Source: JAGDZR01 sp049115695
GTDB taxonomy: Bacteria; Bacteroidota; Bacteroidia; Cytophagales; Cyclobacteriaceae
DNA: 64,000 nucleotides
Reading direction: 5' to 3'
NCBI GenBank assembly: GCA_049115695.1
Contig: JAGDZR010000017.1
Coordinates: forward strand, 248,001-312,000
Each line of letters begins with the position of its first letter. Positions within the stretch are counted from its first letter, which is position 1. The position numbers and the translations under genes were made by a program. The notes beneath the pieces are model-generated. The model did no database searches. It worked only from the letters and a program-made list of their open reading frames with translations, and was not told the origin of the DNA. Positions 17,550 to 25,862 of this stretch are shown one piece after another.

Positions 17550-18794
17550 TTATAATTTATCTCTTTTAAATAGTGATCTACGACCTTCTTTCGTAAATGC
17601 ATTCTTCACAACACCATGGTAAACCTCTAATGAATCGCCTGATAAGGCGATTGCAGCCATGGCTATTGTTAAATCAAGCTTATAGTTATACCAATGGAAA
17701 ATGAAAATCATAAGGGTGAACATACCCCCGAGCTCAATTAACTGAAAAACTTTTGTGACCCCATCATACCATTTTGGAATCATTTTATAGATTAATGTAA
17801 AAAGCCAGACATTCAAGAAGCACAGTATAATGGCAATTATACCTCCCTGCAAAGCTGACATATAGTTAATATAGTCTCCCGTAAGGACCATTGAAACAAC
17901 ATTTGCATGAATTACACCCCCATACATATCCGGTAAAGTCCTACCCACAAATCTTTTATTCAATGGTGTAACAAATTTGTCTTCAAGCGATTTTGTATCA
18001 CCCAAATACTCACCCAGAAAACAAAACATCACCACTTTTCCTTCAATCATTTCAGGAAAGTAATTTTGCTCAAATACATCATAGAAATCTAATGCCATGA
18101 ATTTGGTGCCAAATTCTGTGGCGCCATAGTCAAGCACATTTCCTTTGAAATTAATGAGCTCAGTCTCGTAGCTTCGCTGAAGAAAATCCTCAGCTGCAGC
18201 TGAATCATAATAGCTCGCCAATTTGATAGCGAAAGCAACTTCTCTATTTCCATTGACGGTCATTTTTGGCCAAAACTGACGGCATGACTTAATATCATCT
18301 TGATGCTCTGCATCAGTTTCTAAAGTTGCAGGAGCCTCTTCGGCGTACTGTGTAAACAAAGGAATTGACCGTACAAGTGAATCAACCTCATCTGTTAAAG
18401 GGTTCACATGAAATTTATTCACCAATACCAGATTTTCTACCCTTGACATGGCATCAGCAAGCATCATGTCCCCAAGACTGTCTTCCTTGTAATGATCAAA
18501 AAAGGAGTCAATACCGATTACTGCAGGGTTATGCTGACTAATTGAGTCTAATAGCATTCCGATTTCTGGACGGCTCAATGTTCCAATGTTGACCAATACA
18601 ATTCGATCATCAGCTATTGGATCTTCTCTTAGTTGAGAAAAGACAATATCAGTCATTGACATCTCTTCCAAGGCCATGCCTACTGAATCAAAAGCATCGA
18701 ATATGCCGAGACTCGACATTTTGGAAAATCCCCACATCATTCCAAAAATGAACAGGGTGCCGAGCACTACATCTAACCAGATCTTTCTTAACAT
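17550..18794 (-). CDS. CHASE2 domain membrane protein without a cytoplasmic effector
   Basis: 414 residues. One N-terminal membrane segment (about 7-24) is followed by a CHASE2-type extracytoplasmic sensor (about 35-300: DDRIVLVNIGTLSRPEIGMLLDSI, VIGIDSFF, TLPDMYGGVIHANVVSMVLTGDYI). Then come three or so hydrophobic segments (about 303-385). CHASE2 sensors usually precede an adenylate cyclase, kinase or GGDEF domain. Here only about 30 residues follow the last membrane segment (GVVKNAFTKEGRRSLFKRDKL), so signal output must go through a partner. The FecR-like secreted protein encoded next is the obvious candidate. Confidence 0.78.
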   Translation of the reverse strand: MLRKIWLDVVLGTLFIFGMMWGFSKMSSLGIFDAFDSVGMALEEMSMTDIVFSQLREDPIADDRIVLVNIGTLSRPEIGMLLDSISQHNPAVIGIDSFFDHYKEDSLGDMMLADAMSRVENLVLVNKFHVNPLTDEVDSLVRSIPLFTQYAEEAPATLETDAEHQDDIKSCRQFWPKMTVNGNREVAFAIKLASYYDSAAAEDFLQRSYETELINFKGNVLDYGATEFGTKFMALDFYDVFEQNYFPEMIEGKVVMFCFLGEYLGDTKSLEDKFVTPLNKRFVGRTLPDMYGGVIHANVVSMVLTGDYINYMSALQGGIIAIILCFLNVWLFTLIYKMIPKWYDGVTKVFQLIELGGMFTLMIFIFHWYNYKLDLTIAMAAIALSGDSLEVYHGVVKNAFTKEGRRSLFKRDKL

Positions 18795-18934
18795 GTTAGT
18801 TGGTTTTACAGGTTATTAACATGTGTTAATTTACCCGTAACTATTTTACCATGCCCAAAGGCACAAACATAAAATTAGTAAAATATAATTTTTTATTGAA
18901 ATTAATCAATTTAATAATTAAAAGGTAACCCCTT

Positions 18935-19918
18935 GTGAATACTCCTTTTCAAAAAGTTTCCACTGTCGAAGATTTTGCAAATGAAATTCTAAGTGGGAAT
19001 CGTTTTGTGCTGAGCCGGGCGATAACGCTCTCTGAGAGCAAGAAACCTACCGATCGCGATTTCTCTAACGAGCTATTGAATAGATTATTACCCGCAACAG
19101 GCAATAGTGTAAGAATTGGGATTACCGGAATACCGGGAGTTGGGAAAAGCACATTTATTGATGCCTTCGGAACTTATTTGACAAATCAGGGTAAAAAATT
19201 GGCTGTGCTGTCCATAGATCCATCCAGTAAAAAAACGAAAGGTAGCATACTAGGGGATAAGACCAGAATGGCACAATTGTCGAATGATGTAAATGCTTTT
19301 ATTCGACCTAGTCCCTCCGGAAATCATTTGGGAGGGGTGGCACAGCGAACGAGGGAGACGATGCTATTATGTGAAGCCGCTGGATTTGATGTAATCATCA
19401 TCGAAACAGTAGGTGTGGGGCAAAGCGAAACTGCTGTCAAAGACATGGTTGATGTTTTTTTATTGTTGATGCTGTCAGGTGGAGGGGATGAGTTACAAGG
19501 CATCAAACGCGGTATCATGGAAATGACGGATATTATCGCCATCAACAAAGTAGATGGAGACAATGTCAAAGCTGGACAAAGAGCGAGACAACAGTATGAA
19601 CAAGCTCTTCATTTATTTCCTGGCAATGAAAATGGATGGACTGTACCGGTAATGACAACATCGGCAATAGATGCTCAGGGTCTTGAAGAGATCTGGATTC
19701 AAATGGAGCATTTTTTCATCTCAACAAAGGCCAATGGTTGGTTTGATCAAAATCGAAATGATCAAAAATTGAAGTGGTTTAAGGAGGCGGTGAGATTCGA
19801 GCTTGAGCATAGGTTTTATGATCAATTAGACGTTAAGTCAAATCTTCAGCACGTGGAGGATGCTGTTCAGTCCGGAAAGCTGAGTGTCAGAGCTGCCATT
19901 GATAAACTGATGAAGTGA
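18935..19918 (+). CDS. meaB: methylmalonyl-CoA mutase-associated GTPase MeaB
   Basis: 327 residues, the normal length for MeaB/ArgK. It is a G3E-family P-loop GTPase: G1 GITGIPGVGKSTF, then SIDPSSKKTKGSILGDKTRM, RPSPSGNHLGGVAQRTRE, ETVGVGQSE (switch/G3 region) and NKVDGD (G4). MeaB gates loading of adenosylcobalamin into methylmalonyl-CoA mutase and protects it from inactivation. No mutase gene is in the window, but the B12 uptake locus starts about 600 bp downstream. The start is GTG at 18935, with AAAGGT nine bases upstream acting as a weak ribosome site. Confidence 0.93.
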   Translation: MNTPFQKVSTVEDFANEILSGNRFVLSRAITLSESKKPTDRDFSNELLNRLLPATGNSVRIGITGIPGVGKSTFIDAFGTYLTNQGKKLAVLSIDPSSKKTKGSILGDKTRMAQLSNDVNAFIRPSPSGNHLGGVAQRTRETMLLCEAAGFDVIIIETVGVGQSETAVKDMVDVFLLLMLSGGGDELQGIKRGIMEMTDIIAINKVDGDNVKAGQRARQQYEQALHLFPGNENGWTVPVMTTSAIDAQGLEEIWIQMEHFFISTKANGWFDQNRNDQKLKWFKEAVRFELEHRFYDQLDVKSNLQHVEDAVQSGKLSVRAAIDKLMK

Positions 19919-19920
19919 TT

Positions 19921-20520
19921 TCCAGTTTACACCCCTGGTAGTCATCAACGGAGGTAATCTTTTTTGCTTTTTATACGTATTTGCCATTTCGATCCGCAAG
20001 CCTGTCTGTTCGATTCGTGAGTGAATCTTTGTGTATTTCTGAGTGAATTGACCCGGATTACAATCCGCACCAGTTTATTTCGTATTTGCCATTTCGACGG
20101 AATGAGAAATCTAACCACAGTAATGGAGCAACATAACCCCAGCAGAGAGATTATACACGCTAACCCATCACTACAGTCATTCCCGCGGATCTGTCTGTCC
20201 GATCGGGAGTGAATTTTTGTGTAATACTGAGTGAATTGACCCGGATTACAATCCGTGGCAATTTAGAATCTTTGCTGTAACGCGCTATCGTTTCTTGAAA
20301 GCGAGAATCCTGAATTGATTATCCTCGTGATGCAAAGTCGCCATTCTGGCGAGACTGCTAAACTTGATATCCGGAACTAACACCCCTGCAGTCATTCCCG
20401 AAGGGAATCTTTGCTGTAACGCGCTATCGTTTTTCTTGAATGCGAGAATCCTGAATCGATTAACTATCTGAGGCAAAGCTGGCATTCGTACGAGACAGCA
20501 TGATATAAAATTTATTGGGA
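19921..20520. repeat. mosaic of degenerate direct repeats, non-coding
   Basis: About 600 bp with no credible gene, made of duplicated blocks. Block A is at about 19993-20077 and 20183-20264; a 27-nt core is identical at 20041-20067 and 20229-20255 and contains the inverted repeat CGGATT-AC-AATCCG. Block B is at about 20266-20371 and 20405-20513, with a shared core from GAATCTTTGCTGTAACGCGC onward. Short modules recur: CGTATTTGCCATTTCGA (near 19976 and 20080), CAGTCATTCCCG (20174 and 20389), and ACACCCCTG (near 19929 and 20380). ATTCCCGAAGGGAAT at 20394 is a perfect inverted repeat. The look is that of intergenic repeat families mobilised in trans. Confidence 0.8.
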
Positions 20521-20527
20521 GCAATTT

Positions 20528-21589
20528 TCAGTACCGGAACTCTACTCCGTTTGGACCCCTGCCAGCCGTGAGTGTTTTCCGTTCCACACGATCTTCATCG
20601 TAAACATGTATAATGCCATTAGCCTGGAAACCCTGGTTGTCTGCTACATAGATCCAGTCAAATTTGTCCACTCCAAGACCATAAATACCAACTGCATCGC
20701 TCACGGTAACAAACTCAACTGGGACTGTTGTCCCCGGTGCACCTACATTGTATTTAAAGACTGTGTTTCCAGCCGAATAAAAGATGTGAACACCAGTGAC
20801 ATCAGAGGCGATTTTCGTCGAAATATTGACCCCTAGTTCTTCAATATGATCAACTTCATTGGCAGAGTTAATGCGCACCAACTGACCATCATTGGCAGGA
20901 CTCCAGTCCTCTTTATATCCTCCCGCACAGGCCACCCATATATTACCACCCTGATCACGGATCATTTGTCCTGGGCCTGGACCAACAGCTACAGTTTCCG
21001 TGACAGTTTCCGTATCCATATTGATGATGGAAACAGTATTGGACCAACCATTTGCAACATATAGGGTGTTACCGGCTTTGATGATGCCATCAGGACCATA
21101 TCCAACCTCAATTTGATTTAGAAGCTCACCAGATTCCAAATTGATAATTGAAACGCGTCCGGTCGCAACAAAGCTCACCCATTCGGTAATATATCCTTTA
21201 CCATTGTGTGAGGTCATGTATCGTGGATAAGCAACTGTTGATGAGTCAAGCGTATATAATGATTCGAATGTATAGGCATTTACCACTTCAACTTTATGGC
21301 TATTATTTGATAGGATGAAGGCCTTTTCACCATCAAAGTGAAGATCTTGAATAACATCCCCCAGAATCCTTCCTCCATTGACCGAATTGAAGATTGCTGC
21401 TGCGTGAGTGTCATCATCGTCGAAATGGGAAATAGAACCGTCACTCGCTCCAAACGACCCTTCGTTGATCACAAAGGCCCCTGTTTCAAAGGCCCCCTTG
21501 GAGATAGGCTCATCATCACCACCACACGCAGTTAGCAGTATGAGTACAAATAAAGACATCAACGGTATGATTTGTTTTTGCAGTTTCAT
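20528..21589 (-). CDS. DUF5074/YncE-like beta-propeller lipoprotein of the B12 locus
   Basis: 353 residues. It has a lipoprotein signal with lipobox LTAC (Cys22) followed by GGDDEP. The rest is made of repeated four-stranded blades (FVINEGSFGASDGSISHFD, NTLYVANGWSNTVSIINMDTETV, NIWVACAGGY) and ends RKTLTAGRGPNGVEFRY. This matches YncE/DUF5074 surface propeller proteins, which in Bacteroidota are often encoded beside TonB receptors for corrinoids. The gene overlaps the receptor gene by 4 bp (ATGA), so it is translationally coupled and under the same cobalamin riboswitch. A role as a cobalamin-capture or accessory surface protein is inference. Confidence 0.8.
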   Translation of the reverse strand: MKLQKQIIPLMSLFVLILLTACGGDDEPISKGAFETGAFVINEGSFGASDGSISHFDDDDTHAAAIFNSVNGGRILGDVIQDLHFDGEKAFILSNNSHKVEVVNAYTFESLYTLDSSTVAYPRYMTSHNGKGYITEWVSFVATGRVSIINLESGELLNQIEVGYGPDGIIKAGNTLYVANGWSNTVSIINMDTETVTETVAVGPGPGQMIRDQGGNIWVACAGGYKEDWSPANDGQLVRINSANEVDHIEELGVNISTKIASDVTGVHIFYSAGNTVFKYNVGAPGTTVPVEFVTVSDAVGIYGLGVDKFDWIYVADNQGFQANGIIHVYDEDRVERKTLTAGRGPNGVEFRY

Positions 21590-23436
21590 AATGAAATGGA
21601 TAATTGAATTTGATAATTGATACCAGGCATAGCCCGATTTATAAGATTTTCGTAGTAGGTGTTAAAAATATTGTTGACTCGAGCAGTAACGCGACTGTCC
21701 ACTTTCCATGCCTTGAATGAATAGCTCGTGGAGCAATTGGTGATAAAGAATGCCGGAACAGAGGCAAAGGCGGTATTGTCCAATGAAGTATATCTCAACC
21801 CGGTATAGGCATTAGCCAATTCTGCTGACCATGACCCCCATGTCAATCGATTGGCAAAATAACCGGACAATTTAGGAACATAGGGAAGTTGATTTCCAAC
21901 TAACGAGGAAGATGGATAATCACTCATATTGAGAGATTGCTGCACCGATCCTGAGATAGATGTTTGAAGCGTAGCACGATTCCAGGTTGCTGTCAGATTG
22001 TGGTGAGTTTCCAAACCATGAATATGAACTTTTCTTATATTTTCTGGTGACCAAAATCCAGCATCAACTGGCGTCCATAGAATCCAATGGGTCGATCGGG
22101 TGGCAAAAACTGTGATGTTACCGCTGTATTGAAGATGAGAAGTTTTCAGTGTCAGATCGAACCCACCTTCAAAATTGTGGCTTTTTTCAGGCTTCAGGTT
22201 GTGATTGCCTCCGGGTTGCCAGTATAGATCATTTAGGGTTGGGATTCTAAAGCCAGCTGCATATTGGGATTTGAAATAAAGATCGATATTTCTATTTGAT
22301 ACGACTTGTTGTTTAATGCCAAATGTTGGGGCAATTGCTGGTTGCTTCAAAGAATTTAACGCTTGTCTATGACCTGCAGATAGCGTGGTTTTACCGATTA
22401 CCCTTTTGAGATTTGCGAAGAGGTCTACTTGGATTAATTTTTCTTGTTGAGCATAATTGTTTGAAGATGCAGTAGCGTGATTGATCAATGAGCCAGCTGT
22501 GAATAACCAGCCGCTCTTTTCACCTGTGAACTTGGTGGAAAATGAGTTGGATCCTGTAAGGGTAATCAGGCTGTCATTGTAAATCCAATGCTCTTTAAAT
22601 ACGCCAAGGGTATTGGACCAGGAACCCAATGGCAAGTCAATGGTGTAATCCAATACCCCCTTGACTGTATTAAACAACATGTGGTCATTACCACTAAGGT
22701 TTGTGATCGAGGGTTGAATTTCACGATCATTTCTCAGTAATATGAAATCCCCGGAAATCGTGTGATTTTTGTGTTGGAATTGAAGAGTTTGTTTGAGACC
22801 ATAGGCTATTATTTCAGCATTTACCTGCTGTTGTGTAAGGTCTGTTCCCTTTAGCTTGTACGGGAAATTGTTCTCGAGTTTACTTCCAATGATAGCCGTG
22901 GCTCCAGTCCATTTTCCAGAAAAGTAATGGCCCTTAAGGTTGCCTTTGTATCCACCGAAGCTGGATTGCTCCAGCTCTATTTTGAGCTTATTTCTTTTGA
23001 AATACTGGAAGTGATCAATAAAAACCGTTCCGCCAATGGATCCTGAACCGTACAAAGTCCCACCACTTCCTGCCTGAACTCCCAGGTGATCAATGAGGCC
23101 TGTTGACCAAAGTGAGAAATCAGTTTGACCCAATGATGGTGAATTGGTGGGTAAACCATGCCAAAGCACGTTGGTGTGTGAGGCATCAGTTCCTCTGAAG
23201 GAAATAGTGGCCAATTGCCCATTTCCATATTGTTTGAAATATATGCCAGGAATAGAAGTTATTGATTGATCCAGATTAGCCATATTTTCTGTGGGTAATG
23301 CAGACACAGTAGCACCAGTAGCAAATTTGGGATAGGCAAAACCAGGAACTATCAGACTATCCAGGTATACAGTATCGATTTGGGCATGTAAACTTATGCT
23401 CAATACACAACTCAATACGAAGGAAAAACACCTCAC
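21586..23436 (-). CDS. btuB: TonB-dependent outer-membrane receptor, vitamin B12 (BtuB-like)
   Basis: 616 residues from a GTG at 23436, which gives a direct signal peptide (MRCFSFVLSCVLSISLHAQ). The open frame continues upstream to 23538, but that part runs through the linker hairpin into the riboswitch and is not credible coding. A plug domain occupies about 20-150 (GTDASHTNVLWHGLPTNSPSLG, GSGGTLYGSGSIGGTVFID). A beta-barrel follows, ending NYQIQLSISL with a terminal hydrophobic residue as expected. The cobalamin riboswitch upstream and btuFCD on the other strand identify the ligand. It needs TonB/ExbBD, which are not encoded here. Confidence 0.9.
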   Translation of the reverse strand: MRCFSFVLSCVLSISLHAQIDTVYLDSLIVPGFAYPKFATGATVSALPTENMANLDQSITSIPGIYFKQYGNGQLATISFRGTDASHTNVLWHGLPTNSPSLGQTDFSLWSTGLIDHLGVQAGSGGTLYGSGSIGGTVFIDHFQYFKRNKLKIELEQSSFGGYKGNLKGHYFSGKWTGATAIIGSKLENNFPYKLKGTDLTQQQVNAEIIAYGLKQTLQFQHKNHTISGDFILLRNDREIQPSITNLSGNDHMLFNTVKGVLDYTIDLPLGSWSNTLGVFKEHWIYNDSLITLTGSNSFSTKFTGEKSGWLFTAGSLINHATASSNNYAQQEKLIQVDLFANLKRVIGKTTLSAGHRQALNSLKQPAIAPTFGIKQQVVSNRNIDLYFKSQYAAGFRIPTLNDLYWQPGGNHNLKPEKSHNFEGGFDLTLKTSHLQYSGNITVFATRSTHWILWTPVDAGFWSPENIRKVHIHGLETHHNLTATWNRATLQTSISGSVQQSLNMSDYPSSSLVGNQLPYVPKLSGYFANRLTWGSWSAELANAYTGLRYTSLDNTAFASVPAFFITNCSTSYSFKAWKVDSRVTARVNNIFNTYYENLINRAMPGINYQIQLSISL

Positions 23437-23466
23437 AATGTTGAAAATATCTACAGGACAACCATT

Positions 23467-23487
23467 CTTATCTTCACCCGAGATAAG
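23467..23487 (-). promoter_or_regulatory. hairpin between B12 aptamer and btuB start
   Basis: A 7-bp inverted repeat (CTTATCT / AGATAAG) with a 7-nt loop lies between the aptamer and the GTG start. There is no T run, so it is not a terminator. It may be the regulatory hairpin of the expression platform that controls translation initiation; this is inference from position. Confidence 0.45.
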
Positions 23488-23499
23488 CATTACCATTGA

Positions 23500-23665
23500 A
23501 TTTGGCAGGTCTCCTGGCTTGCCTCGTTTCACATTCACCTTCCCGTATTATAACAGTGGTCTTGTAGATATGAACCTTTCTGAGGCTTACAGTTGCGGGC
23601 ACAGCTTTCGATTTTCAACTTAAGTAGATCACGAAATTCCCTTTTCATTTAGAACCATTGGTCAA
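23500..23665 (-). ncRNA. cobalamin riboswitch
   Basis: On the minus strand the hallmark blocks appear in order: AAAAGGGAATTTCGTG, GCTGTGCCCGCAACTGTAAGC (split over the conserved core), the B12-box-like GACCACTG, GGGAAGGTGAATGTG and finally GAGGCAAGCCAGGAGACCTGCC near 23500. These match the AdoCbl-class aptamer consensus. It sits in the leader of btuB-DUF5074, so high cobalamin should switch off receptor synthesis. The divergent btuFCD genes are not covered by it. Confidence 0.93.
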
Positions 23666-23690
23666 CAGTTCCAAACACCAAACTCGAGAA

Positions 23691-23720
23691 CAAAAGTAGA
23701 GGTTTGCTCATTACGTACAA
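23691..23720 (-). promoter_or_regulatory. Bacteroidota-type promoter of the riboswitch-btuB transcript
   Basis: Read on the minus strand: TTG (23720-23718), 19 nt, then TACTTTTG (23698-23691). This matches the sigma-ABfr consensus TTG-N19-TAnnTTTG exactly. The transcript should start near 23684, about 20 nt before the aptamer. Confidence 0.75.
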
Positions 23721-23751
23721 GCGAATTGGTTTTTTTTATCAATTTTGGCAC

Positions 23752-24804
23752 ATGAATAAAATCGCGCCGCTGTTGCTGATCTTGTGTGCTTGTCAGGTAA
23801 AAAATTCTGATATGGCTCAATCTAAAGTTTCAGGGTCGATTGTCTATGCGGAAAAGTTTGACATACAAGACGGTATATTGATCAATTATGAACCATGGCC
23901 AGGTGCTCAGTTTCCGAAGAAGTATGATTTGAAAGAGGCGCCAGAGCGAATCATTGTTACTTCGACCACTCACTTGACCTATCTGGAGATGCTTGGCGTT
24001 GATGAAACACTGGTAGGATTTCCGGGAACCAGCTACATTTATTCGGAAAAGATTAATAATCGGGTGGTTGATGGACATATTGTGGATTTAGGCTCTGATG
24101 GCCAAATCAACATTGAACTGGTGATGGCATCTCAGCCAGATGTGGTTGTTGCCTATGATATGGGAGGAGAATCGTCCAGTCTTGATAAGTTGATTGAGGC
24201 AGGTATCCCTGTTATTTACAACTCTGATTTTTTGGAAACCAGTGCGCTAGGCAGAGCTGAATGGCTTAAGTTCTTTGGTGCATTGTTTCATAAGGAAGCG
24301 ATGGCAGATTCTATATTTGGCGCTATCAGCAGCCGGTACCAAGACTATCAATCTTTGGTGGAAAAAATCCCTAACAAACCAGCCGTTTTTAGCGGCGTGA
24401 TGTATGGTGATGTTTGGTTTTTACCAGGGGGTAACAATTGGGCAGCTCAATTCTATCAAGATGCTGGTGCTCAATACATTTGGGAAAATGATACCACTGG
24501 AGGCTGGTTAGAAGTTAGCTTTGAAACCGTGCTTGATAAGGCGGGGAAGGCAGATTATTGGGTAGGTGTAGGAACGTTTACTAATTTGGATGAAATAGTT
24601 GCTCAAGATGAAAGATATGGAGCATTTCAGGCATTTCAGAAGGATAAGGTTTATTCATTTTCAAAGAGAGTAGGTCCTGGAGGAGGGTTCGATTTTTTTG
24701 AATCCGGTTATGCCAGACCAGATATCATTCTTGGGGATTTGATTAAAATATTTCATTCGGATTTGATGGATCACGACCTCTATTATTACGAAAAACTGAA
24801 ATGA
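23752..24804 (+). CDS. btuF: cobalamin ABC transporter substrate-binding lipoprotein (BtuF-like)
   Basis: 350 residues from the ATG at 23752. A longer frame from 23704 would put 16 residues before the signal peptide. A lipobox-like LILCAC places the lipid Cys near residue 14. The helical-backbone binding-protein fold is recognisable: APERIIVTSTTHLTYLEMLGVDETLVGFPG, INIELVMASQPDVVVAYD, and VYSFSKRVGPGGGFDFFESG. It is the periplasmic binding component and hands the ligand to BtuC. The stop overlaps the btuC start by 4 bp. Specificity for cobalamin rather than a siderophore is inferred from the riboswitch and the receptor next door. Confidence 0.85.
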   Translation: MNKIAPLLLILCACQVKNSDMAQSKVSGSIVYAEKFDIQDGILINYEPWPGAQFPKKYDLKEAPERIIVTSTTHLTYLEMLGVDETLVGFPGTSYIYSEKINNRVVDGHIVDLGSDGQINIELVMASQPDVVVAYDMGGESSSLDKLIEAGIPVIYNSDFLETSALGRAEWLKFFGALFHKEAMADSIFGAISSRYQDYQSLVEKIPNKPAVFSGVMYGDVWFLPGGNNWAAQFYQDAGAQYIWENDTTGGWLEVSFETVLDKAGKADYWVGVGTFTNLDEIVAQDERYGAFQAFQKDKVYSFSKRVGPGGGFDFFESGYARPDIILGDLIKIFHSDLMDHDLYYYEKLK

Positions 24805-25862
24805 TTAATCAGGATGTAAGTAAGCCCGCCACTCGATGGGGTATTGTTCTTTTAACTGCCTCCATTGGTTTAGTCATAATTCTAATGCTTAATATCAGTT
24901 TAGGGTCTGTAGATATTCCGATTAGTGCCATTGGTAGCTATCTCTTCAAAGGAACGACTTCAAATGGGAGTTGGGACCTGATCATTGGGAATTTCCGACT
25001 GCCTAAATCCATTACCGCGATGCTAGCTGGTGCAGCCCTTGGGATTAGTGGGTTGCAAATGCAAACGCTATTTAAAAATCCACTTGCCGGACCTTACGTG
25101 TTGGGAATAAGTTCGGGAGCGGGACTTGGCGCTGCGTTAGCCATTTTTCTTGGATTTCAGTTTGGTTCATTCCTGGAATTGACAGGCCTGGCTCGAGGTT
25201 GGCTAATGGTCGTGTCCTCAGGATTAGGCGCATTCTTGGTCTTGCTGGTAGTAGTATTGTCATCGAGTCGCCTCAAAGATGGAGTCACCTTGCTTATTGT
25301 GGGTTTGATGTTTGGTGCTGCATCAGGCGCCTTAGTGAGCATCCTGCAGTTTTTCAGCCAAGCGGATAATATTCAAGCCTATGTCATTTGGTCGTTTGGT
25401 AGCCTTGGAAGTCTTTCATGGACCGAACTCAAATTATTCATTCCAATTATCACCATAGGGCTCATTATGTCGATTTTTTTATCCAAGCCTCTTAATGCGC
25501 TGCTGTTGGGAGAGAGCTATGCCGGATCACTCGGATTGAACATCAAAAGATCAAGGTTTTTAATCATTGTCAATACAAGTTTGCTTGCGGGAACAGTTAC
25601 GGCGTTTTGTGGCCCCATTGCATTTATTGGAATTGCGCTTCCGCACGTGGCGCGAATGCTTTTTTCAACAACCAATCATTTATTACTTACACCATTGATT
25701 ATTTTACTGGGAGCCACTGCTATGTTGCTTTTCGACCTAATCGCTCAATTGCCTGGAGTAGAAGCAACATTGCCGATCAATGCGGTTACGGCTATTCTGG
25801 GAGCGCCATTTGTGATCTATCTCATCCTGAGAAAGAGAAGCCTGAACTACAGCTACGCATGA
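24801..25862 (+). CDS. btuC: FecCD-family ABC permease (BtuC-like)
   Basis: 353 residues with about ten hydrophobic segments, typical of FecCD/BtuC permeases. Landmarks: FRLPKSITAMLAGAALGISGLQMQTLFKNPLAGPYVLGISSGA (split across the family signature), GSLGSLSWTELK, and the cytoplasmic coupling region GPIAFIGIALPHVARM. It forms the homodimeric inner-membrane channel of the importer. It is coupled to neighbours on both sides by 4-bp ATGA overlaps. Confidence 0.9.
   Translation: MINQDVSKPATRWGIVLLTASIGLVIILMLNISLGSVDIPISAIGSYLFKGTTSNGSWDLIIGNFRLPKSITAMLAGAALGISGLQMQTLFKNPLAGPYVLGISSGAGLGAALAIFLGFQFGSFLELTGLARGWLMVVSSGLGAFLVLLVVVLSSSRLKDGVTLLIVGLMFGAASGALVSILQFFSQADNIQAYVIWSFGSLGSLSWTELKLFIPIITIGLIMSIFLSKPLNALLLGESYAGSLGLNIKRSRFLIIVNTSLLAGTVTAFCGPIAFIGIALPHVARMLFSTTNHLLLTPLIILLGATAMLLFDLIAQLPGVEATLPINAVTAILGAPFVIYLILRKRSLNYSYA

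Noticed and set aside
20021..20212. 63-codon frame in the repeat region
   Set aside because: It lies entirely in degenerate repeat blocks and has no recognisable protein features.
19921..20520. CRISPR array
   Set aside because: Repeat copies are few, unequal in spacing, degenerate and nested; no cas genes are present.
21586..23538. longer reading of btuB starting at 23538
   Set aside because: It would translate through the linker hairpin and part of the cobalamin riboswitch; the GTG at 23436 gives a proper signal peptide.
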